Below are positions 1-6,435 of a stretch of DNA of 43,162 bases, piece after piece. The notes beneath the pieces were generated by a model that was not told where the DNA came from, searched no databases, and saw only the letters and a program-made list of their open reading frames with translations. Location: NCBI GenBank assembly GCA_947372105.1, contig CANBSH010000018.1:1-43162 (forward strand). Direction: 5' to 3'. The position numbers and the translations under genes were made by a program. Every line of letters begins with the position of its first letter. The first letter of the stretch is position 1. The DNA comes from Chitinophagaceae bacterium. GTDB lineage: Bacteria; Bacteroidota; Bacteroidia; Chitinophagales; Chitinophagaceae.

Positions 1-972
1 TTTAAAATCTTGTAAGGTTTCTTCAACCGATTTCGAAGAACGACCACCCGCAGCATTCGCATGCCCACCTCCTTCAAAATGAGTTCTTGCAAATATATTA
101 ACATCAAAGTTACCTTTGCTTCTAAAACTCCATTTTCTTTCTTCTTCTCGATCTATTACAATGGCTGCTAATTTGATGCCTTCAATGGATAATAAATAAT
201 TTACTAACCCCTCGGTATCTCCCGTTTTAAGTTCGTATTTATAAATATCAGTTTTAGGAATGGCTAAAATGGCGGTATTTAAATCACGTAAAACAGTCAT
301 TCTATTTAAAAACGCATTCCCCATGAACTTCAATCTTCCCTCAGAGGAATTGTCATAAATGTTTTCATGTATGACAGAATGTTTAAGTCCTAATTCCTTT
401 AAATGAGCCACTATTTTATGAACAGAAGCGGTTGTAGAAGGGAATCGGAAGGATCCAGAATCGGTCATCAATCCCGTATATAAACATTGGGCGATGTCCA
501 GATTAATCAAATTGCTATGCCCAGATTGAACTATAAAGTTATAAACCATCTCGCAAGTAGAACTCATCATGACATCACTAATTCCGTAACCAAATGATTC
601 AATATCAGGTTGTTGATGATGGTCAATTAAAATTTTAATTGATTTAGATTGTTCAATCACAGGTGCTAGATGCTTGGTTCTGTGTAGGATATTAAAATCT
701 AGACAAAATGCATAATCAGCTTGATTGACTATTTCTGTCGCCTGGGCTTTATTGGCCTCAAAATCAATGACTTCATTCACACCTGGCATCCAATCTAAAA
801 AACTAGCCCAATTAGTGGGAGAAATAACGGTCACATCATGTCCTAATTGCTTCAGAAAATGAGCTAATGCTAAAGTAGAACCCATTGCATCCCCATCTGG
901 CTTTTGATGGCCTGTAATGATGGCTTTAAATGGTTGATTTAGAATGGGGTAAAATTGTTCAATAGATTGCAT
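1..972 (-). CDS. nrnA: DHH-family bifunctional oligoribonuclease/PAP phosphatase (NrnA-like), C-terminus cut by window edge
   Basis: The frame opens with ATG at 972 and stays open for 324 codons to base 1, so the last residues lie outside the window. Visible motifs are the N-terminal metal site HQKPDGDAMGS (about residues 22-32), a second aspartate in LDFN (about 92), the DHH triad near residue 117, and the DHHA1 glycine-rich loop GGGHANAAGG near 301-310. This is the full order of an NrnA/RecJ-type phosphoesterase. Family members degrade short oligoribonucleotides (nanoRNA) in the cytoplasm, and some dephosphorylate pAp. It is transcribed divergently from ndk across 77 bp. A -7 box at 980-987 on the minus strand lies just 7 bases from the ATG. 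The family call is firm; the exact substrate is inferred. Confidence 0.9.
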   Translation of the reverse strand, partial: MQSIEQFYPILNQPFKAIITGHQKPDGDAMGSTLALAHFLKQLGHDVTVISPTNWASFLDWMPGVNEVIDFEANKAQATEIVNQADYAFCLDFNILHRTKHLAPVIEQSKSIKILIDHHQQPDIESFGYGISDVMMSSTCEMVYNFIVQSGHSNLINLDIAQCLYTGLMTDSGSFRFPSTTASVHKIVAHLKELGLKHSVIHENIYDNSSEGRLKFMGNAFLNRMTVLRDLNTAILAIPKTDIYKYELKTGDTEGLVNYLLSIEGIKLAAIVIDREEERKWSFRSKGNFDVNIFARTHFEGGGHANAAGGRSSKSVEETLQDFK

Positions 973-979
973 AAGTGCA

Positions 980-987
980 CAAATTTA
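980..987 (-). promoter_or_regulatory. Bacteroidota -7 box for the NrnA-like gene
   Basis: The minus strand reads TAAATTTG, a full match to TAnnTTTG. Only seven bases separate it from the ATG at 972, so the predicted 5' leader is a few bases at most. No clear -33 TTG was found. Confidence 0.5.
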
Positions 988-1009
988 CTATAAAATGGAT
1001 GTTTTTCAG

Positions 1010-1017
1010 TAATTTTG
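1010..1017 (+). promoter_or_regulatory. Bacteroidota -7 box for ndk
   Basis: TAATTTTG matches TAnnTTTG and lies 32 bases before the ndk ATG. The expected -33 region falls on the divergent box at 980-987, so the two promoters are interleaved. Confidence 0.5.
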
Positions 1018-1049
1018 CGCCTTCAATTAAAAACATTCAAAAAATAGAT

Positions 1050-1466
1050 ATGACTAACAGAACCTTTACAATGATTAAACCTGATGCAACTGCTAAAGGT
1101 TATACTGGTGCCATTTTAGATCAAATGATTCAAGCTGGATTTAGTGTGAAAGCAATGAAATGGACAAAATTAACCCCTGCTCAAGCAGGACAATTTTATG
1201 AAATTCATAAGGAACGTCCTTTTTACCAAGAATTAGTTGACTTTATGAGTAGCGGCCCAATTGTTGCTGCCATTTTAGAGAAGGAAAATGCGGTTGCTGA
1301 TTTTCGTAAGTTAATTGGTGCAACCAATCCTGCACAAGCTGAGGAAGGTACGATTCGTAAGAAATTTGCTGCATCTGTAGGAGAAAACGCTGTTCACGGA
1401 AGTGATAGTGATGAAAATGCAGGAATTGAAGGCAACTTCTTCTTTTCTAATTTAGAAAGATTTTAG
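1050..1466 (+). CDS. ndk: Nucleoside diphosphate kinase
   Basis: 138 residues, the usual length for this family. It transfers the gamma phosphate from ATP to nucleoside diphosphates through a phosphohistidine, balancing NTP and dNTP pools in the cytoplasm. The start [13 protein letters not shown] carries the family signature TxxMIKPD, and the catalytic His116 lies in NAVHGSDS, followed by the conserved NFFFS-type C-terminus. An in-frame ATG at 975 would add 25 unrelated residues and sits upstream of the -7 box at 1010-1017, so the ATG at 1050 is preferred. The gene is monocistronic and ends in the strong hairpin at 1488-1519. Confidence 0.97.
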   Translation: MTNRTFTMIKPDATAKGYTGAILDQMIQAGFSVKAMKWTKLTPAQAGQFYEIHKERPFYQELVDFMSSGPIVAAILEKENAVADFRKLIGATNPAQAEEGTIRKKFAASVGENAVHGSDSDENAGIEGNFFFSNLERF

Positions 1467-1487
1467 TTTTACGATAACTGATTATAT

Positions 1488-1519
1488 AAAAAAAGCACCC
1501 ATGTTTGGGTGCTTTTTTT
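1488..1519. terminator. Bidirectional rho-independent terminator between ndk and the helicase gene
   Basis: Seven A (1488-1494), stem GCACCC (1495-1500), loop of six, stem GGGTGC (1507-1512) and seven T (1513-1519). The symmetrical A and T tracts let it end both the ndk transcript on plus and the helicase transcript on minus; it lies between their convergent 3' ends. Confidence 0.93.
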
Positions 1520-1536
1520 ATGCTTCCTATTTCAAG

Positions 1537-2868
1537 TTATTTCTTGGCGCCTCTTGTTTTAGGTTTGCCGTATTTTTTTTGCATCACTTCTTTGTGATTT
1601 TTTCTTTTATTGACCTTGCTATTTTTTGCAGATTTTTCATGAAAAGCTGGCCCAGACTCTTCCTTTTTAGGCACTTTAGTTTGAATAATCTTCATGCGAA
1701 TTTTAGGCTTCTCATCTTCTGTTAAAACATCTGATATTTCCACCTCTTCAGGGAACGCTAACATAGGGATAGGTTGTTTCATCAACCCTTCAATGGCTTT
1801 TTGAAACACTTCTTCCTTGGGTGTTATAAAAGTAATGGCAATTCCTTTTTTATCTGCTCTACCTGTACGACCAATTCTGTGAATATAATTTTCTGGAACA
1901 TCAGGTGTATCAAAATTTATAACGTGTGTTACTTCTGCAACATCAATACCACGTGCCATCACATCGGTTGCAATAATATATTGATACACTCCAGCTTTAA
2001 ATTGTTTCACTGTATTGAAACGATGATTTTGTTCTTTGTTAGAATGAATCACTCCTACTTTTTCAGGAAATGTTAAATTAATTCTTTCATACAAATCATC
2101 TGCCAAAGATTTAGTCCCAGCAAAGATGAGCACTTTAGTCATGTTATCATCCTTACTCAACAAGGCATGCAATAAATTTACCTTAGTATTAAAGTTGGGA
2201 ACCGAATATGCGGATTGAATAATATTTTCTAATGGAGTACCTGTAGGTGCTGCTTCTACACGAACTGGATCATTAAAATAATCATTCATTAACTTTTCAA
2301 CTTCGTCTGTAATGGTTGCAGAGAAAAGTAAGTTTTGTCTTTTTTGAGGAATGAGTTCTAATATATTAGTGATTTGTTTTCTAAAACCTAAATTCAACAT
2401 TTCATCCATTTCATCAATCACTAATTTTTTAATCATTTTAGTTTTAAATGCACCATTCATGATTAAATCAAATAATCTACCAGGAGTGGCGACTAATACA
2501 TCTGCCCCATGTTCCAACAAATTAAGTTGTTGGGTATTAATATTTACACCACCAAAAACACCTACGGTAGTGACACTCATATAGGTTGTTAATTGTTTTA
2601 CGGATTCAACTACTTGAACGACTAATTCACGAGTTGGAACTAATATTAATATTTGAGGATCTTTATTTTTATCAAATTTCCATTGACGTAAGCACGGTAA
2701 TAAATAACCAAAGGTTTTACCCGTTCCTGTTTGCGCAATACCACAAACATCTTTTCCAGACATCACGATTGGGAATACGCGATGTTGAATTGTAGTGGGT
2801 GTAGAAAATTGTGCGTCTTCTAAGGCCCTGAGCAAGGGGGTGTTTAAATTGAGATCTTGAAAAATCAT
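1537..2868 (-). CDS. DEAD-box family ATP-dependent RNA helicase (RhlE-like, motif II DEMD)
   Basis: 443 residues. Motifs appear in order: Walker A AQTGTGKT (about 45-52), PTRELV (about 78-83), TPGR (about 128-131), motif II at 152-155, SAT (about 183-185), then the second RecA-like domain with ARGID and HRIGRTGR. The C-terminus, about 60 residues, is very basic (Lys/Arg-rich), as in RhlE-type helicases that grip structured RNA. Such proteins unwind rRNA or mRNA duplexes, for example during ribosome assembly or in the cold. Motif II reads DEMD instead of DEAD. The two acidic residues needed for Mg-ATP are kept, so activity is expected. It converges on ndk. A -7-like box TATCTTCG at 2875-2882 precedes the ATG. 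Confidence 0.93.
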   Translation of the reverse strand: MIFQDLNLNTPLLRALEDAQFSTPTTIQHRVFPIVMSGKDVCGIAQTGTGKTFGYLLPCLRQWKFDKNKDPQILILVPTRELVVQVVESVKQLTTYMSVTTVGVFGGVNINTQQLNLLEHGADVLVATPGRLFDLIMNGAFKTKMIKKLVIDEMDEMLNLGFRKQITNILELIPQKRQNLLFSATITDEVEKLMNDYFNDPVRVEAAPTGTPLENIIQSAYSVPNFNTKVNLLHALLSKDDNMTKVLIFAGTKSLADDLYERINLTFPEKVGVIHSNKEQNHRFNTVKQFKAGVYQYIIATDVMARGIDVAEVTHVINFDTPDVPENYIHRIGRTGRADKKGIAITFITPKEEVFQKAIEGLMKQPIPMLAFPEEVEISDVLTEDEKPKIRMKIIQTKVPKKEESGPAFHEKSAKNSKVNKRKNHKEVMQKKYGKPKTRGAKK

Positions 2869-2874
2869 AGGTTG

Positions 2875-2882
2875 CGAAGATA
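2875..2882 (-). promoter_or_regulatory. Candidate -7 box for the DEAD-box helicase
   Basis: The minus strand reads TATCTTCG, one base off TAnnTTTG. It ends six bases before the ATG, implying a leader of about zero to three bases. Confidence 0.35.
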
Positions 2883-2911
2883 AAGGATTGCGCTCACTCC
2901 ATTTTGCAAAG

Positions 2912-2954
2912 GATTGCTAGGCAACCCCCAATATTTCTGGATTGCCTAGCAATC
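2912..2954. repeat. 13-bp perfect inverted repeat with 17-base spacer
   Basis: Arms GATTGCTAGGCAA (2912-2924) and TTGCCTAGCAATC (2942-2954) are exact reverse complements. No T-run follows on either strand, so it does not look like a simple terminator. It contains the GGATTGC word that recurs through the following repeats. Confidence 0.8.
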
Positions 2955-2960
2955 TAAATC

Positions 2961-3253
2961 GTTCAGGATTGCCGTCGCTCCGCTCCGGCTTCCTTTGTAC
3001 CCTTGTTGCAAAAGCATAAAAACAGCAGCCTACTTCATAGGCTGTGCCTTGTTTAGTTCCTTCTCCAATTCAAGCGAGCTTGATTGGTTCTTTCAGGATT
3101 GCCGTCGCAACCCAAAATAGTTCAGGATTGCCGTCGCTCCGCTCCGGCTTCCTTTGTACCCTTGTTGCAAAAGCATAAAAACAGCAGCCTACTTCATAGG
3201 CTGTGCCTTGTTTAGTTCCTTCTCCAATTCAAGCGAGCTTGATTGGTTCTTTC
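2961..3253. repeat. 134-bp perfect direct repeat, two copies 25 bases apart
   Basis: Bases 2961-3094 and 3120-3253 are identical by direct reading, at an offset of 159. The 25-base spacer repeats the first bases of the unit (CAGGATTGCCGTCGC), as if a third copy had been truncated. Each copy holds GCCG...CGGC arms near its left end, a small hairpin AGCCTA/TAGGCT that on the minus strand is followed by CTGTTTTT (terminator-like, downstream of the tRNA), and an imperfect palindrome centred on AAGCGAGCTT. An assembly duplication cannot be excluded. Confidence 0.9.
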
Positions 3254-3289
3254 TCTAAACAAGGCAGCCAAACCTTGCGGTTTGGCTGC
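3199..3289 (-). other. Structured RNA-like palindrome immediately 3' of tRNA-Pro
   Basis: Hairpin 3264-3274/3279-3289 has an 11-bp perfect stem (GCAGCCAAACC with GGTTTGGCTGC). On the minus strand its loop is GCAA, a GNRA tetraloop. Bases 3255-3269 can instead pair with 3199-3215 (GGCTG, two-base bulge, CCTTGTTTAG), with an inner hairpin around 3224-3246. The two folds share bases 3264-3269 and exclude each other. On plus, the 11-bp hairpin is followed by a T-rich stretch (3290-3302), so it could also end plus-strand transcripts before they enter the tRNA gene antisense. Function unknown. Confidence 0.55.
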
Positions 3290-3301
3290 TGTTTCCTTTT
3301 T

Positions 3302-3378
3302 TGGTCGGGTGGACAGGATTTGAACCTGCGACCACACGCCCCCCAGACGTGTACGCTACCGGACTGCGCTACCACCCG
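3302..3378 (-). tRNA. tRNA-Pro, anticodon GGG, CCA encoded
   Basis: On the minus strand the acceptor stem CGGGTGG (3372-3378) pairs with CCACCCG (3306-3312). Discriminator A is at 3305 and an encoded CCA at 3304-3302. The D arm contains AGCGC, the loop with GG, and GCGT. The anticodon stem CACGT/GCGTG closes the seven-base loop CTGGGGG, giving anticodon GGG (reads CCC and CCU). The T arm is GCAGG-TTCAAAT-CCTGT. The gene is 74 bases without CCA. It is flanked by repeats on both sides, and the likely promoter is the minus-strand box at 3603-3610. Confidence 0.96.
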
Positions 3379-3391
3379 AAAACTCGCGACT

Positions 3392-3520
3392 ACCACCCGA
3401 GATAAGAGTACGCTACTCCCGATAACTCGGGACTACCACCCGAGATAAAAGTACGCTACTCCCGAGAACTCGGGACTACCACCCGAGATAAATGTACGCT
3501 ACTCCCGAGAACTCGGGACT
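3392..3520. repeat. Three 43-bp tandem repeats built from tRNA-Pro fragments
   Basis: Units at 3392-3434, 3435-3477 and 3478-3520 differ at only a few bases. Each starts ACCACCCGA, the complement of the tRNA 5' acceptor strand plus following bases, and contains GTACGCTAC, identical to the tRNA D-arm/anticodon-stem junction (3351-3359 in the tRNA itself). Between them lies a palindrome (CCCGAG-AA-CTCGGG in units 2 and 3) not found in the tRNA. A truncated unit (3379-3391) joins the array to the tRNA 5' end. The array lies between the tRNA and its likely promoter. Confidence 0.9.
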
Positions 3521-3592
3521 CCTATCCAATGACCCAAGTTGATTTTGTATATCTTCTGTTGAAAATGAACATTTTAGACCTGAATTTATTGG

Positions 3593-3619
3593 ATTTGAGG
3601 CGCAAATATAACCTCAAAT
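3593..3619 (-). promoter_or_regulatory. Likely promoter of tRNA-Pro with flanking inverted repeat
   Basis: On minus, TATATTTG (3610-3603) is a full TAnnTTTG box. It sits inside an 8-bp perfect inverted repeat ATTTGAGG (3593-3600) / CCTCAAAT (3612-3619). Transcription from here would cross the 43-bp repeats and then the tRNA, giving a leader of roughly 220 bases. The inverted repeat could be an operator. Confidence 0.5.
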
Positions 3620-3661
3620 AGAAAAAAACGAGCTATATTGCATTTAAATTTTATTGACCCG

Positions 3662-4924
3662 ATGACAATTCTTCTAAGGCAAGTCAAAATTACAGATCCA
3701 AGGTCTCCTCATAACGGCTTAGTTAAAGATATTCTCATTCAAGATCAGGTCATTTCTTCCATTACAGATCATTATAAAGGAAAAGCAGATCAAGAATTTG
3801 ATTTAAATCAAGTTCAAGCAAGTCCAGGTTGGGTGGATCCTTTTGTACATTTTTGTGATCCCGGAATGGAACACCGTGAAACTTTAGTCACAGGAGCTTC
3901 TGCCGCACAACATGGTGGATTCACAACTGTATTTGCAATGCCGAATACAAATCCTTGTACCGATTCTAAATCTCAAGTTTCTTATATACTGCAACAAAAT
4001 AAACAACTACCCATTCATGTATTACCACTGGGTGCTTTGTCGAAAAAATTAGAAGGAAAAGATTTAGCTGAAATGATAGATATGCATCAAACGGGTGCTG
4101 TAGCTTTTACAGATGGTTTAATTCCAGTTCAATCTACCCTATTATTTTTGAAATCACTTCAATATGTAAAATCATTTGATGGGGTTGTCATTCAAATGCC
4201 CATTGATAAAAGTTTAGGAAGTTTAGGTTTAATGAACGAAGGTATATTATCTACAAAGATGGGATTAGCGGGTATTCCTGCCATCGCGGAGGAACTAATG
4301 ATTTCAAGAGATATTGAACTTTTAAAATATACGCAGTCTAAATTACATATTACTGGAGTGAGCACTGCCAAAGGAATGGAGCATATTAGAAAAGCAAAGA
4401 AGGAAGGATTGTCAGTGACATGTAGTGTAACACCTTACCATTTATTTTTTACTGAAGAAGATTTGAAAGACTATAATACTTTATTGAAAGTCAACCCTCC
4501 TCTAAGAACTAAAGCGGATCAAAAAGCTTTACTTAAAGGAATTGAGGATGGCACGATAGATTGTATTAGCTCACATCATATGCCACAGGATTGGGATGCT
4601 AAAACTATCGAATTTGAAAATGCAAAAGCAGGCATTGCGTCCATAGAAACATGTTTCGCTACTATAAATCATCTATTACCAAAATTAACAGATGAGCAAT
4701 TGGTTTCTTTATTCTCTACAAATGCAAGAACAATTTTTAATTTAGGTGCTGCCGTTATTAAAGAAGGAGAAAATGCAGATTTAACTTTCTTCTCTAAAAC
4801 AGAAACTACTTTATTGAGTCAAAAGGATTCAAAAAGTAAATCAGCCAACTCTCCTTTCTGGGATTTATCATTCACTGGAAAAGTAAAAGGCACTTTTGTA
4901 AAAGGTGCTACTACTTTATTTTAA
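3662..4924 (+). CDS. Dihydroorotase-like protein, metal ligands largely missing (probable non-catalytic homologue)
   Basis: 420 residues from ATG 3662. A TTG at 3638 would add eight residues and lacks support, since homologues as I recall begin at MxILxxxxxI. The overall frame is that of class I dihydroorotase: PGWVD, GGFTTVFAMPNTNP, GAVAFTDG, ITGVSTA, VNPPLRT and the C-terminal GIASIET. The active site is degraded. Residues 59-65 read DPFVHFC where active enzymes have DxHxHxR. The usual metal His after the third strand is replaced by VVIQMPID, the HVS motif is GVS, and TDHAP is SSHHMP (residues 303-308), replacing the catalytic Asp. By analogy with inactive PyrC' subunits it may be structural, for example binding aspartate transcarbamoylase. 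It heads a plus-strand run with DUF4199 and glycosyltransferases. Confidence 0.8.
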   Translation: MTILLRQVKITDPRSPHNGLVKDILIQDQVISSITDHYKGKADQEFDLNQVQASPGWVDPFVHFCDPGMEHRETLVTGASAAQHGGFTTVFAMPNTNPCTDSKSQVSYILQQNKQLPIHVLPLGALSKKLEGKDLAEMIDMHQTGAVAFTDGLIPVQSTLLFLKSLQYVKSFDGVVIQMPIDKSLGSLGLMNEGILSTKMGLAGIPAIAEELMISRDIELLKYTQSKLHITGVSTAKGMEHIRKAKKEGLSVTCSVTPYHLFFTEEDLKDYNTLLKVNPPLRTKADQKALLKGIEDGTIDCISSHHMPQDWDAKTIEFENAKAGIASIETCFATINHLLPKLTDEQLVSLFSTNARTIFNLGAAVIKEGENADLTFFSKTETTLLSQKDSKSKSANSPFWDLSFTGKVKGTFVKGATTLF

Positions 4925-4960
4925 TTGTCAATTTTTTAACCAATTTATAATTCAATTTTT

Positions 4961-5482
4961 ATGGAAAACAAAATCACTTCACATATAGTTAAAGGTGCTA
5001 TTTTGAGTGTAGCATCTATTGTATTAGGCGTTATCATGTATGTTTTCAACTTATATGAAGTAAGTTGGTTAAGCTATGTCAACTACGGTATTTTAATTGG
5101 AGGTATCATATACGGTTGTATTTTATTTGCAAATGAGAACAATAACAATGTCACTTTTGGAAATATTTTTGCCCATGGTTTTAAAACCACTTCGGTAGTG
5201 ATTGTGATTGTAACGGTATATACTTTTCTTTCAGTGAAATTCTTATTCCCTGATATGGTAGATAAAATCATTGAAATTTCTCGTAAAAAAATGGCTGAAA
5301 ATCCTCAGTTAACTGACGAAATGATTGAGCAAGGAATTACCATGACTAAGAAGTTTTTCCTACCGTTTGCTATTGGGGGTGCTATCATTGGAACTGCCAT
5401 TTTGGGAGCTATAGGAGCTTTAATTGGAGCTGCAATTGCTAAAAAAAATCCAGTAGATCCATTTTCTGAGCCTACCGCTTAA
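4961..5482 (+). CDS. DUF4199 family membrane protein
   Basis: 173 residues with four predicted membrane segments at about 12-32, 36-58, 75-95 and 131-160, and a short polar loop of about 35 residues between the third and fourth. Size, segment spacing and the glycine-rich last helix match DUF4199, a Bacteroidota inner-membrane family of unknown function. The gene starts 36 bases after the dihydroorotase-like gene and ends 11 bases before the GT2 gene, so it is probably co-transcribed with them. Genes of these types often sit together in this phylum (from memory), which suggests a link to lipid-linked glycan handling, but nothing in the sequence shows a specific activity. Confidence 0.8.
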   Translation: MENKITSHIVKGAILSVASIVLGVIMYVFNLYEVSWLSYVNYGILIGGIIYGCILFANENNNNVTFGNIFAHGFKTTSVVIVIVTVYTFLSVKFLFPDMVDKIIEISRKKMAENPQLTDEMIEQGITMTKKFFLPFAIGGAIIGTAILGAIGALIGAAIAKKNPVDPFSEPTA

Positions 5483-5493
5483 TAACAATATAC

Positions 5494-6435
5494 ATGCAGA
5501 TATCTGTTGTCATACCTCTTTTTAATGAAGCTGATTCTTTACCCGAATTAATGGCTTGGATTCATCGTGTGATGGAGACCCACCAATTTTCTTATGAAGT
5601 AATCATGGTAGATGATGGTAGCGATGATAATAGTTGGGCTACTATACAACAACTACGCAATCAGTATGTGCATTTAAAATCTATTAAGTTTCAACGTAAT
5701 TATGGTAAATCTGCTGCATTAAATGAAGGATTTAAAGTGGCACAAGGTGATATCGTAGTGACCATGGATGCTGATTTACAAGATTCTCCCGAAGAAATTC
5801 CAGAGTTCTATGAAATGATTACCCAACAAGGATTTCATTTAGTGAGTGGTTGGAAGAAAAAGCGCTATGATAATACATTCACTAAAAACATACCTTCTAA
5901 AATATATAATGCGGTAGCTCGAAGAAGTTCAGGAATACATTTACACGACTTTAATTGTGGTATAAAAGCCTATCAATTAAAAGTAGTTAAAAGCATTGAA
6001 GTTTTTGGAGAGATGCATCGTTATATTCCTATTTTAGCTAAATGGGCTGGATTTAAAAAGATAGGCGAAAAAGTAGTGGTTCATCAAGCTCGTAAATATG
6101 GTACTACTAAATTTGGTTGGGAACGTTTTGTAAATGGTTTCTTAGATTTAATGACCATTCAGTTTTTATCCAAATTTGGTAAAAAGCCAATGCAATTTTT
6201 TGGATTATTAGGTACATTATTTTTTGTAGTAGGTTTTGCATCTGTGGGATATATTGTTTTTGGAAAATTAATGGATGCTGAATTTACAGTTACCAATAAA
6301 CCCGCTTTTTATATTGCACTTACTTCTATGATGATTGGGATGCAATTATTTTTAGCAGGTTTTGTGGCAGAATTGGTCAATCGGAATGCCTCGGAAAGAA
6401 ATACCTATTTAATTGAAGACAAAATAGGATGGTAA
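5494..6435 (+). CDS. Family 2 glycosyltransferase with two C-terminal membrane helices (GtrB/ArnC-like)
   Basis: 313 residues. The GT-A fold is marked by VVIPLFNEADSL at the N-terminus, VDDGS (39-43), the nucleotide/metal motif DADLQDSPEE (92-101) and the catalytic region around YGTTKFGWERF. Two hydrophobic helices (about 231-258 and 270-295) follow. This is the plan of undecaprenyl- or dolichyl-phosphate sugar transferases such as GtrB, ArnC and DPM1-type enzymes, which load one sugar onto a polyprenyl phosphate at the cytoplasmic face. The sugar cannot be read from sequence. The gene overlaps the next by seven bases, implying translational coupling. Confidence 0.88.
   Translation: MQISVVIPLFNEADSLPELMAWIHRVMETHQFSYEVIMVDDGSDDNSWATIQQLRNQYVHLKSIKFQRNYGKSAALNEGFKVAQGDIVVTMDADLQDSPEEIPEFYEMITQQGFHLVSGWKKKRYDNTFTKNIPSKIYNAVARRSSGIHLHDFNCGIKAYQLKVVKSIEVFGEMHRYIPILAKWAGFKKIGEKVVVHQARKYGTTKFGWERFVNGFLDLMTIQFLSKFGKKPMQFFGLLGTLFFVVGFASVGYIVFGKLMDAEFTVTNKPAFYIALTSMMIGMQLFLAGFVAELVNRNASERNTYLIEDKIGW

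Larger units (their letters stand above)
2869..3661. other. 793-bp stretch without a protein gene: tRNA-Pro locus with repeats
   Basis: No credible protein gene lies here. From left to right it holds a 13-bp inverted repeat (2912-2954), two perfect copies of a 134-bp repeat (2961-3094, 3120-3253), a strong hairpin (3264-3289), tRNA-Pro(GGG) on minus (3302-3378), three 43-bp tandem repeats (3392-3520), and a minus-strand promoter flanked by an inverted repeat (3593-3619). Several parts are visibly more GC-rich than the surrounding genes. The word GGATTGC recurs between 2885 and 3127. Confidence 0.8.

Noticed and set aside
975..1049. Upstream ATG extension of ndk by 25 residues
   Set aside because: It starts before the -7 box at 1010-1017 and adds sequence unlike Ndk; the ATG at 1050 gives the standard length.
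3203..3448. 81-residue plus-strand open frame containing SGGQDLNLRP and CATTRK
   Set aside because: This is the familiar translation of the antisense strand of a tRNA gene; it covers tRNA-Pro and the tandem repeats and is not a protein gene.
3392..3520. Possible CRISPR array
   Set aside because: The 43-bp units are directly adjacent with no spacers, come from tRNA sequence, and no cas genes are present.
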